Source: Candidatus Caldisaccharidevorator malaysiensis (GTDB lineage Bacteria > Armatimonadota > Fervidibacteria > Fervidibacterales > Fervidibacteraceae). Taken from it: a stretch of DNA of 64,000 nt. The stretch covers positions 1 through 64,000 of the forward strand of contig JANXBO010000006.1 in NCBI GenBank assembly GCA_025057575.1, read 5' to 3'. Below, one piece after another: positions 28,642-36,562 of this stretch. The first letter of the stretch is position 1, and every line of letters begins with the position of its first letter. The notes beneath the pieces are model-generated. The model had not been told where the DNA came from. It worked only from the letters and a program-made list of their open reading frames with translations, and did not search any database. The translations under genes and the position numbers were made by a program.

Positions 28642-29860
28642 AGAGGATTACTGAAACGGGCTCGCCTGCTGGTAAAAAAGTTGTCGCTGCTGGAATGTCA
28701 ATGTAGCCGTCTGCCTCTGTTAAACTGGTGATCGTCGTGGATTCCTTGTACGCGACCGTCGCTCGCTCGCCGATCAGGCGGACCGAGAGAAACTGCCGAA
28801 GCCCATTGGGGGAGGTAACGTCCTGATCTAAAATGGCGGGCACTGAGCGGGGTTGCCATTGGGGTAATCGGGCGATTTTTCTTAAGACAGGGACTAACAA
28901 AACATAGGCGACCATCAGGCAAGAGGTTGGAAATCCGGGCAAATTGATAACGAGTCGGTCGTTGACAACAGCAGCGAGGGTTGGTCGTCCTGGTCGGATG
29001 GCAACGCCGTGAAAAAGGACTTCTCCCCGCCGACTTAAGATTTTCGGCATTAAGTCCCGCTCCCCGACGGAACTGCCAGCAGAAAAAACGACCACATCAC
29101 ATTCGCTGATAGAACAATCCAAAGCGTCGGTAAGACCCTCTTCCGTATCCGGTGCGTTCGGCATCAGAACGGGATCACCGCCGTGATTTGCCACCAATCC
29201 CATCAATGAGAACGAGTTCATATCGTAAACCTGCCCCGGTCTAAGAGGCTCGCCAGGTCTTTGGATCTCCTCTCCCGAAGAGACGATAGCAACCCGTGGT
29301 TTCGCATAGACCTGGAGCCGGTCTCTGCCCAATCCCGCTGCCACCGCCAAGCGGGCAGGGGAAAGATCGGCACCCCCTCGCAACACCACCGATCCTGCAG
29401 TGACATCCGCACCTTTCTCCGTGATGTTTTTTCCCACCGGCAACGGTTTGCTAACCAGAATCCGATGGTCCTCAACGACGACCTCTTCAAAAGGAATGAC
29501 CGTGTCGGCACCGTCTGGGAGAGGGGCTCCTGTGGCAATTCGGACTGCTTTATTAGGTTCCAGCCGGATGACTGATGGGTCGGCACCAGCAAAAAGGGCA
29601 CCTTGCACGATTAAGGGGACCGGTTTGTTGGGGGCAGCATCCTGAATGTCTTGTGACCGGACGGCGTAGCCGTCCATCGCCGACCGGGGATGAGACGGAA
29701 TGTCTTGGAGCGCTCTCACATCCTCTGCCACAATCCGACGGCTTGCTCTTTCCAAAGGCACCGTTTCCGTCCGGACGATGGGATGGGCGCTTTCCAACAA
29801 GAGCCTTAGCGCTTCTTCAAAGGCGATCAGCGGTTTTCCCCCAAAGTAGTAATAAGTCAT
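28634..29860 (-). CDS. moeA: Molybdopterin molybdotransferase MoeA
   Basis: HPRSAMDGYAVRSQDI; ATGAPLPDGADTVIPFEE; SSGEEI..PGEPLRPGQVYDMN; GFPTSCL; start at MTYYYFGG after AAGGAGGAAGAA. Confidence 0.92.
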   Translation of the reverse strand: MTYYYFGGKPLIAFEEALRLLLESAHPIVRTETVPLERASRRIVAEDVRALQDIPSHPRSAMDGYAVRSQDIQDAAPNKPVPLIVQGALFAGADPSVIRLEPNKAVRIATGAPLPDGADTVIPFEEVVVEDHRILVSKPLPVGKNITEKGADVTAGSVVLRGGADLSPARLAVAAGLGRDRLQVYAKPRVAIVSSGEEIQRPGEPLRPGQVYDMNSFSLMGLVANHGGDPVLMPNAPDTEEGLTDALDCSISECDVVVFSAGSSVGERDLMPKILSRRGEVLFHGVAIRPGRPTLAAVVNDRLVINLPGFPTSCLMVAYVLLVPVLRKIARLPQWQPRSVPAILDQDVTSPNGLRQFLSVRLIGERATVAYKESTTITSLTEADGYIDIPAATTFLPAGEPVSVILFD

Positions 29861-30768
29861 TTCTTCCTCCTTTTTAACGAATTGCCTGCCCAGACAGCCT
29901 GGAAAGCCTGCCAGTCGTCCTCGGTCTCCGTCGTGACCACTTCGTAACCCAGCCGAGTCAGCAAGCGGTGGACCTCGCTCCACTGCCGGCTGGTGAAACC
30001 GGAACCGATCCAGATACCCGTTTCTGTCAACAAATTTTTCTCCTTGATCTGATACGCTAAGTCCTTGACTAATTCCGCAGACAGATTAGAAACGATCAGG
30101 TCAAAAGACCCAGAGACCGCTTTTGCCAGGTCGGACTGGAGAAAATTAATCGCATTGCCGACTTGGTTAATAGCAGCGTGGTAGCGAGCCGATGAAAGGG
30201 CACAGGGGTCCAGATCGGTGGCGACGACCGTAGCAGCACCCCATTTCGCAGCAGCAATGGACAAAATGCCCGAGCCAGTGCCGACGTCCAAGATGACCTT
30301 GCTGGCAATAGGCGATTGTTCCATCAGGACTAAACACAGCCGAGTTGTCGGATGATGCCCGGTGCCGAACCCCCCAGCACCCGTTATCGTTAAACGAATC
30401 CGATCAGGAGGCGTAGGCGTGGAGGCGTCCATCACGATGGCGAGGGTCCGACCGATAAGGAGCGGTGGGAAGGATGGGAACCAAAACGCCTCTTCAAGAT
30501 CTAACAAGGTCAGGCTTACCGAAGGCGATTGAATAAGATACCCCAGCCGAACCATCTCGTCGCATTTCTCTTGAAACCTTCTTAAAATGTCGGCACCGTC
30601 CTCAAGGGCTGGTCGGAAAGCACAGACCCGAACTTGATCGGGGTCATCCACGACGACCGTCGTCAAAGTGTTGAAAAAAGAACTCAGTAAATGCCCAATC
30701 AACTCACTATCGGCGGGATGGGTGACGACTTCTACCTTGAGGATGCCCAGGTCGGGTTTTCTTTCCAC
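29857..30768 (-). CDS. prmA: Ribosomal protein L11 methyltransferase-like
   Basis: GAGGFGTGHHPTTRLCLVLME...VILDVGTGSGILSIAAAKWGAATVVATDLDPCAL. Confidence 0.85.
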   Translation of the reverse strand: MERKPDLGILKVEVVTHPADSELIGHLLSSFFNTLTTVVVDDPDQVRVCAFRPALEDGADILRRFQEKCDEMVRLGYLIQSPSVSLTLLDLEEAFWFPSFPPLLIGRTLAIVMDASTPTPPDRIRLTITGAGGFGTGHHPTTRLCLVLMEQSPIASKVILDVGTGSGILSIAAAKWGAATVVATDLDPCALSSARYHAAINQVGNAINFLQSDLAKAVSGSFDLIVSNLSAELVKDLAYQIKEKNLLTETGIWIGSGFTSRQWSEVHRLLTRLGYEVVTTETEDDWQAFQAVWAGNSLKRRKK

Positions 30769-30781
30769 ACTCTCCCCACCG

Positions 30782-31843
30782 TCACAGGTTCAGCCCAAAG
30801 ATGACCCATTCTAAAAAGCGAATGCCGTAGACCATAGATAAGGCACATAAGACGAAAGCCACATAACCGACCAGCAGGGGGTTAGAAAGCCCCAACGGAT
30901 CAGGGGAGGCGGCTGGGGCAAAGGCGAGGTCAATCCAAAGTTGGGTCAGCCAGGCAGTGGCTTTTTGATAACCGGTCAAGTAAGCGTCCCAGAAGAGGTA
31001 AAGAAGGACCGGAGGAGCGAAAAAGAGGACAGGCGCCATCCAATCATACTTGATCTGCTGATGAAGTAAGTAAATGGCGCAGCGATGGCAGGGGGGTTTT
31101 TCGCCTTTTTTCCAAGTCATCAGGGACGCTGTGGAGAAGGACGAAACGGTCAGACCCATCTTTTCCGTCAAGTTCCCCAAGAGGGCATCAACGATGAGAG
31201 GGTTGCATTGGCAACCGCCCTTGAGTCGCCAGCAAGGCTTTCGTCGTTGGTAGACCGGACAGTTATCGCACATGATCTTGTCCACGACGGGGAGTTTCCA
31301 GCAGGGAGAAAGAGGGGTAAGCAGTCGGCGCCTGGGACGAACCCTTTTTTCGGTCTCTCGGACGACGAAGATCAGTTGGGCAAGAGATTTGGCTTTCCAG
31401 CGCCAGGTGGGACCGGTTCGCCAGAAGTCAATGGCAGCATAAATGCCTTGCCCGAAGCCAACAATCAGGGAAGGCGTTAGCAAAGCCCGAAGGGCTTGTC
31501 CGCCCCTAAGGGAAAGGGGATTTTCTGCGCCAGCAAGGATGACGAAGACGATCGGGAGGATAAACCAGAAAGCAACGGCAGAAAATAGCATCACCACCCC
31601 GATCGGTCGCCAGTCCCAAAGGCGACAGAGAAGCCCCAGGGCAATCGCCCAACCGCAGAGGTAAAGGAAAAAGTCCAGCCTGCCGACGACGGCGGCGACC
31701 CGTGCGGGATCAATCGGATTAACAAAGAAGCCCTTTAACCCACCCCAGATAAGATACCCAGCGCCCGCCAGAGCGCCGACGCTCCCGATCTGAAGCAGCC
31801 TGGTGCCCACCCAATCGCGGGACTCTCGCCACCATCGGATCAT
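30782..31843 (-). CDS. Polytopic membrane protein with a central 8-Cys loop; function unknown
   Basis: TMs on both sides of SPCWKLPVVDKIMCDNCPVYQRRKPCWRLKGGCQCNP...PPCHRC. Confidence 0.65.
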   Translation of the reverse strand: MIRWWRESRDWVGTRLLQIGSVGALAGAGYLIWGGLKGFFVNPIDPARVAAVVGRLDFFLYLCGWAIALGLLCRLWDWRPIGVVMLFSAVAFWFILPIVFVILAGAENPLSLRGGQALRALLTPSLIVGFGQGIYAAIDFWRTGPTWRWKAKSLAQLIFVVRETEKRVRPRRRLLTPLSPCWKLPVVDKIMCDNCPVYQRRKPCWRLKGGCQCNPLIVDALLGNLTEKMGLTVSSFSTASLMTWKKGEKPPCHRCAIYLLHQQIKYDWMAPVLFFAPPVLLYLFWDAYLTGYQKATAWLTQLWIDLAFAPAASPDPLGLSNPLLVGYVAFVLCALSMVYGIRFLEWVIFGLNL

Positions 31844-31848
31844 TACCC

Positions 31849-32931
31849 TTACACCGACGCCTTGCCGCGGCGGACCAGCTCCTCCAAGTGATCGGGTTTG
31901 TTGGCTGCGGCTAACGCCTCGTCCATCGTAATGGTGTTGCTGGCAACCAAGTTAGCCAGGCTCTGCTCCAAAGTGATCATTCCCTGGCGGACCCCCGTCT
32001 GAATGACCGAATGGAGTTGATAGGTCTTCGCTTCCCGTATCAGAGCTCGTGCTGCTGTGGTGCCGACGAGGACTTCAAAAACAGCCAGCATCCCCTTTCC
32101 ATCGGCTCGGCGAACCAGACGCTGAGCCAAGACACCCACCAGGCTGATCGCCAACTGCATCCGGATCTGCTGCTGCTGATGAGTCGGGAACGAGTCAATC
32201 ATCCGATCTATCGTTTGGATCGTGTCGGCAGTGTGCAAGGTCCCTAAGACCAAGTGACCCGTCTCCGCTGCTGTTACGGCAAGGGAAATGGTTTCCAAAT
32301 CCCGCAATTCCCCAATCAGAATGACATCGGGGTCCTCTCGCAACGCATATTTGAGGGCGTTAGCGAAGGAAAGGGTGTCCCTTCCGACCTCTCTCTGATT
32401 AACGAGAGCCATTTTGTCCTGATGAACGAATTCGATCGGATCTTCAATGGTAATGATATGGAGCGGATAGTGAGTGTTGATGTAGTCCACCATTGCCGCC
32501 AGCGTCGTCGTCTTACCGCACCCGGCAGGACCCGTCACCAGAACAATCCCCCTCGGTCGTTCGCAAAAGGCTTTCACAACGGGAGGAAGCCCCAATTCTT
32601 CAAAGGTGGGAATCCGCTGAGGAATGATCCGGAAAATTGCCGAGACCGTCCCCCGTTGCATCAGGGCGTTTGCCCGAAATCGGGCAAGACCAGGGATGGT
32701 AAAGGCGAAATCTATTTCCCTCTTTTGCTCAAACTTTTCCCTCTGCTCTGGGGTCAAAATGCTGTAGACCAGACGGCGAGTGTCCTCATCGGTTAAGGGA
32801 GGCACATTCGCCCGGTAAAGTTCGCCGTAAAGACGATAGAGAGGAGGAGAACCGGCTTTCAAATGGACGTCCGAGCAATTTCGCTGGGTGCCCAACCGGA
32901 GAATGTCTTCCAAACTTAATGTCTGAACCAT
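31849..32931 (-). CDS. pilT: PilT/PilU-family retraction ATPase (paralogue 1)
   Basis: CSDVHLKAGSPPLYRLYG; Walker A GPAGCGKTTT; EDPIEFVHQ; REDPDVILIGELRD. Confidence 0.95.
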   Translation of the reverse strand: MVQTLSLEDILRLGTQRNCSDVHLKAGSPPLYRLYGELYRANVPPLTDEDTRRLVYSILTPEQREKFEQKREIDFAFTIPGLARFRANALMQRGTVSAIFRIIPQRIPTFEELGLPPVVKAFCERPRGIVLVTGPAGCGKTTTLAAMVDYINTHYPLHIITIEDPIEFVHQDKMALVNQREVGRDTLSFANALKYALREDPDVILIGELRDLETISLAVTAAETGHLVLGTLHTADTIQTIDRMIDSFPTHQQQQIRMQLAISLVGVLAQRLVRRADGKGMLAVFEVLVGTTAARALIREAKTYQLHSVIQTGVRQGMITLEQSLANLVASNTITMDEALAAANKPDHLEELVRRGKASV

Positions 32932-32945
32932 AAAAACCCCTCCCT

Positions 32946-34061
32946 TTACACCGCTGCAAAAGCCCTTGCCTGTTCTGGGGTGATGAGATTGGCTTCCAAA
33001 GCCCTTGCCCGAAACTCAACGGCGTTGCTGCACTTCATATAGGCATCCTCAAAGGAGACGATCCCGTCTTTAACGAACTGGAAGAGGTGATCGTCAAGAG
33101 TTTGGCTGCCCAACTCGGCACCCGCTTTCAGGTGGCTGTAAATCTGATCCGTCCGCCCCTGCCGGATGAGGGACAAAATAGCCGGTGTGACCACAAGAAC
33201 CTCCACGGCGGCAATGCGACCTGGTCGGTCGCATCGTGGGACTAACTGTTGAGAGATCACTGCCTGCAAGGTGCTGGCTAACTGAACCCTGACCTGAGGC
33301 TGACGGTCGGGGTCAAAAGCATCAATGATCCGGTCCACCGTTTGGGGGGCGTCAATGGTGTGCAGGGTGCTGAAGACCAAGTGTCCCGTTTCAGCAGCCA
33401 GCAGAGCCAAACTGATGGTCTCTAAGTCTCTCATCTCGCCGACGAGGATCACGTCGGGGTTTTGACGCGTGACGTGCCTGAGGGCTTCCGCATAACTTTC
33501 CGTGTCAATCCCGACTTCTCTTTGTGTAATGGAGCACTGTTTGTCCCGATGGACATACTCAATCGGCTCCTCAATGGTGATAATGTGCGCCTTTCGTTTC
33601 TCGTTGATCTCGTCCACCATAGCCGCTAAAGTCGTCGTCTTTCCGCAACCGGTCGGTCCGGTTACCAGGACCAGTCCACGGGGCAACGCAGCGATCTTCT
33701 TTAGGACTTGGGGCAAATTCAATTCGTCAATGGTCCGAATTTTGCTGGGGATGACCCGAAACACTCCCCCAATGGCTCCCTGCTGGTGGAACAGGTTCAC
33801 CCGAAAGCGGCTAACTTTTGGAAGTTCATACGCCAGGTCCAGTTCCAAAAACTCCTCATACCTCTTAATCTGTTCCGGCGACATGATCGGGTAGATCAAT
33901 TCCCTAAGGGCTTCGGGAGAAAGAGGGGGATAGTCTGTTCTGGTTAAACGACCGTGAATGCGGAAAGTGGGCGACTGATAGGCTTTCAAGTGAAGGTCCG
34001 TCCCGTCCCTTTGAACTAAGTCCTTCAGAAGGTCTTCTAAGGTCAATGCCAAAGGTCCCAC
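32946..34061 (-). CDS. pilT: PilT/PilU-family retraction ATPase (paralogue 2)
   Basis: GTDLHLKAYQSPTFRIHG; GPTGCGKTTT; EEPIEYVH; RQNPDVILVGEMRD. Confidence 0.95.
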   Translation of the reverse strand: MGPLALTLEDLLKDLVQRDGTDLHLKAYQSPTFRIHGRLTRTDYPPLSPEALRELIYPIMSPEQIKRYEEFLELDLAYELPKVSRFRVNLFHQQGAIGGVFRVIPSKIRTIDELNLPQVLKKIAALPRGLVLVTGPTGCGKTTTLAAMVDEINEKRKAHIITIEEPIEYVHRDKQCSITQREVGIDTESYAEALRHVTRQNPDVILVGEMRDLETISLALLAAETGHLVFSTLHTIDAPQTVDRIIDAFDPDRQPQVRVQLASTLQAVISQQLVPRCDRPGRIAAVEVLVVTPAILSLIRQGRTDQIYSHLKAGAELGSQTLDDHLFQFVKDGIVSFEDAYMKCSNAVEFRARALEANLITPEQARAFAAV

Positions 34062-34101
34062 CTCCTGACTTTAGTAAAAAAGCAACTGCGCCGGTGGCTC
34101 C

Positions 34102-35283
34102 TTATTGAGAGCCCTGTCGGGGCACCTGCCGAAGGAGCGCCGCTCGGCGGGCTTTCTCCGCTTCCTCCGCCTTTCTCCGCTTCTCTTCCAGGACCCGATG
34201 AAGAATGTGGCGCATCTCGCTGGGGTTGGGGGAAGTCCTCAGGGCTGTCTCGGGAGTGATCAATTCCTGCCGCACATAATCCTCCAGAGCCTGATTCATC
34301 GTCTGCATTCCCCAATAGCCGCCTTCCTGCTTGTCCCGAACCATCAAGCCATACAGGTTGCCCGTCTTCATCTCTTCAATCTCCTTTGCCACCGTAGGAG
34401 TGACGATTAAAATTTCACAGGCGGGCAACCGACCCTGTCCATCTGCGCGAGGCACCAATTTCTGGGAGAGGATGGCAACCAGCGACCGCGACAGCCTCTG
34501 GCAGACCATTGGGCGATCGTGAGGAGGAAACATATTGACGATCCGCTCCATCGTCTCGCTGGCGGAGGGGGTATGGACCGTGCTGAACACCAGATGACCC
34601 GTCTCCGCCGCCCGCAAGCACGCTTCAAAAGTTTCTGGATCCCGCATCTCGCCGATTAAGATCACATCAGGGCTTTCTCTCATCGCATATTTAATGGCTT
34701 CCAAAAAGGACGCCGTGTCGGAGCCAACTTCTCTCTGACTGACAATCCCCAATTTGTCCTCGTAAACATATTCAATCGGGTCCTCAATGGTGATCAGGTG
34801 GCACTGGCGAGTCTGAAGAATAAGGTCCAGCATCGCCGCAAGGGTCGTAGACTTTCCGCAGCCCGTCGGTCCGGTCACCAAAATAAGCCCCTGAGTGGCA
34901 TAGGCAGGGTAGGTCGTATCCGTCACCAGCCTCTTCAAGACCAGTGGTAAATTTAGCTCTTCAATAGAGCGTATCCTTAGCGGAAGGACCCTCATTTCAA
35001 TCGCCAAGGTGCCTCTCTGCTGGTATACATTTATGCGAAAGCGGCAAATTCCAGGGAAAGTAAAGCCCAGGTCCAGTTCGTGGCGCTTTTCAAAAGACGC
35101 CATCTGCTCTTCGGTCAAAATGGCAGAGGCGATCGCCTTCATATCATTGACAGTCAGGATCTTAGAATCCATCGGCACGACCTTACCGTGAACCCGCAAG
35201 CAGGGAGGGGAGCCGACCTTCAAGAAAATGTCCGAGGCTTGCACTTCAACAGCGTAACGGATCAGTTTTTCCAGATCAATCAT
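34102..35283 (-). CDS. pilT: PilT/PilU-family retraction ATPase (paralogue 3) with a basic C-terminal tail
   Basis: ASDIFLKVGSPPCLRVHG; GPTGCGKSTT; EDPIEYVYEDK; RESPDVILIGEMRD; C-terminal EEKRRKAEEAEKARRAALLRQ. Confidence 0.95.
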   Translation of the reverse strand: MIDLEKLIRYAVEVQASDIFLKVGSPPCLRVHGKVVPMDSKILTVNDMKAIASAILTEEQMASFEKRHELDLGFTFPGICRFRINVYQQRGTLAIEMRVLPLRIRSIEELNLPLVLKRLVTDTTYPAYATQGLILVTGPTGCGKSTTLAAMLDLILQTRQCHLITIEDPIEYVYEDKLGIVSQREVGSDTASFLEAIKYAMRESPDVILIGEMRDPETFEACLRAAETGHLVFSTVHTPSASETMERIVNMFPPHDRPMVCQRLSRSLVAILSQKLVPRADGQGRLPACEILIVTPTVAKEIEEMKTGNLYGLMVRDKQEGGYWGMQTMNQALEDYVRQELITPETALRTSPNPSEMRHILHRVLEEKRRKAEEAEKARRAALLRQVPRQGSQ

Positions 35284-35383
35284 TGCTTTTGCCTCTTACC
35301 GTCGCTGTTCCTCATAATGATGCTACGAACCCCAAAGCCTCGTCAAGACGACAGCCCTTGCCGAAGGAAAAGGAGGGGGAGCC

Positions 35384-35677
35384 GTGACTTTGAGGGACTG
35401 GCAGGATCACATCGCAAAAACCTACTTGGAGCGGGATCAGGCAAGAGGTCCTGAGAGGACTTGTCTTTGGCTGGTGGAAGAAGTCGGAGAGTTGGCGGGA
35501 CTAGTGAAAAGCGACCATCCCGACCGTCAGGCGTTGATGCACGAGTTTTCCGATGTTTTCGCCTGGCTGTTAAGTCTTGCCAATGTCCTAAAGATTGATT
35601 TAGAACAGTCCGTCCAAAGATACCGGCTCGGCTGCCCCCGTTGCGGGCACGTTCCCTGTCACTGTCCCGTTCGCTGA
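35384..35677 (+). CDS. MazG-like nucleotide pyrophosphohydrolase with C-terminal Cys motif
   Basis: GTG start after AGGAGGGGG; LVEEVGELAGLVKS...EFSDVFAWLLSLANVLKIDLE; ends CPRCGHVPCHCP. Confidence 0.85.
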   Translation: MTLRDWQDHIAKTYLERDQARGPERTCLWLVEEVGELAGLVKSDHPDRQALMHEFSDVFAWLLSLANVLKIDLEQSVQRYRLGCPRCGHVPCHCPVR

Positions 35678-35745
35678 AAAGAAAAAGACCGAAAAGATTT
35701 TGATGCGTTACAATCCATTAACGAACGAAAAGCGGAGGTGTTTTC

Positions 35746-35958
35746 GTGTCGGGTCTGAGAAAGATCAAGATACGCTGGGATGAGTTACGGTCGTATGATC
35801 TGAGTCCCCTGATGGCGTTGGAGCAAGAACTTTTTGACGCCATTGTCCAGGAATACAAAGAACGACGGGAGGCTTATCAGAGTTCGGGGAAGGAAAAGAA
35901 GAAACGGCGCCGATCCTTTAAGGCAGCCAGTCCGGAGCGCGAACCGTCGTCTTCATAG
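35746..35958 (+). CDS. Small basic hypothetical protein
   Basis: GTG start after GCGGAGGTG; 70 aa; TAG stop ends at the first base of tRNA-Met. Confidence 0.6.
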   Translation: MSGLRKIKIRWDELRSYDLSPLMALEQELFDAIVQEYKERREAYQSSGKEKKKRRRSFKAASPEREPSSS

Positions 35959-36032
35959 GCGGCGTAGCTCAGAGGTAGAGCACGCGGCTCATAACCGCGG
36001 AGTCCAGGGTTCGAATCCCTGCGCCGCCACCA
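35958..36032 (+). tRNA. tRNA with CAT anticodon (elongator Met, or Ile2 precursor)
   Basis: Acceptor GGCGGCG/CGCCGCC, D-arm GCTCAGAGGTAGAGC, anticodon arm CGCGG CTCATAA CCGCG, T-arm CAGGG TTCGAAT CCCTG, encoded CCA. Confidence 0.95.
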
Positions 36033-36060
36033 TTGTTTCTTTTTTGCTGTGGGGAGACCG

Positions 36061-36558
36061 ATGAGTCAGGAGAGCCGTTCCGATCAAGAACAGGTCCTGA
36101 CCCTTTCCTCCATCCAGCAGTGGATTGCCCTCTGCCAATCGGAAGACATTGATGAACTGGAGATTCAGAAGGGCAATTGGCTGGTGCGCATCAAAAAGCG
36201 ACTTCACCAACCCGTTCCCGCCGCTCCACCGTCCTTTTCGGTGCCTGCTTTGGTTCCCGTTCCCGAACCGGCTTCCGATCCCGCACCGACCGTTCTTTCC
36301 GCTCACATCTTTACCATCGTGGCTCCTCTTACAGGTATCTATTACTCCAGACCCCGACCGGACGCCAAACCTTTCGTCCAAGTCGGAAGCCGCGTGGCGG
36401 AGGGGACTGTCGTCGCTCTCATTGAGAGTATGAAAGTCTTCAACGAGGTGAAAAGCGAGGTCAATGGCGTCGTGAAGGAGATTTTGGCGAAAGACGGACA
36501 ATTGGTCCAGCACGGGGAAACCCTTATGATCCTGGAGAGAACCGACTTAGGAGGTTAA
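36061..36558 (+). CDS. accB: Biotin carboxyl carrier protein of acetyl-CoA carboxylase
   Basis: Pro-rich linker; APLTGIYYSRPRPDAKPFVQVGSRVAEGTVVALIESMKVFNEVKSEVNGVVKEILAKDGQLVQHGETLMIL. Confidence 0.93.
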   Translation: MSQESRSDQEQVLTLSSIQQWIALCQSEDIDELEIQKGNWLVRIKKRLHQPVPAAPPSFSVPALVPVPEPASDPAPTVLSAHIFTIVAPLTGIYYSRPRPDAKPFVQVGSRVAEGTVVALIESMKVFNEVKSEVNGVVKEILAKDGQLVQHGETLMILERTDLGG

Positions 36559-36562
36559 GGAG

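Noticed and set aside
36421-36450. AccB biotin motif ESMKV instead of EAMKM
   Set aside because: Variation around the biotinyl Lys is common among AccB proteins.
35989-36513. 174-aa minus-strand ORF antisense to accB, C-terminus MVAAQGFEPWTPRL
   Set aside because: Antisense to accB and tRNA-Met; GFEPWTPRL is a tRNA-antisense artefact.
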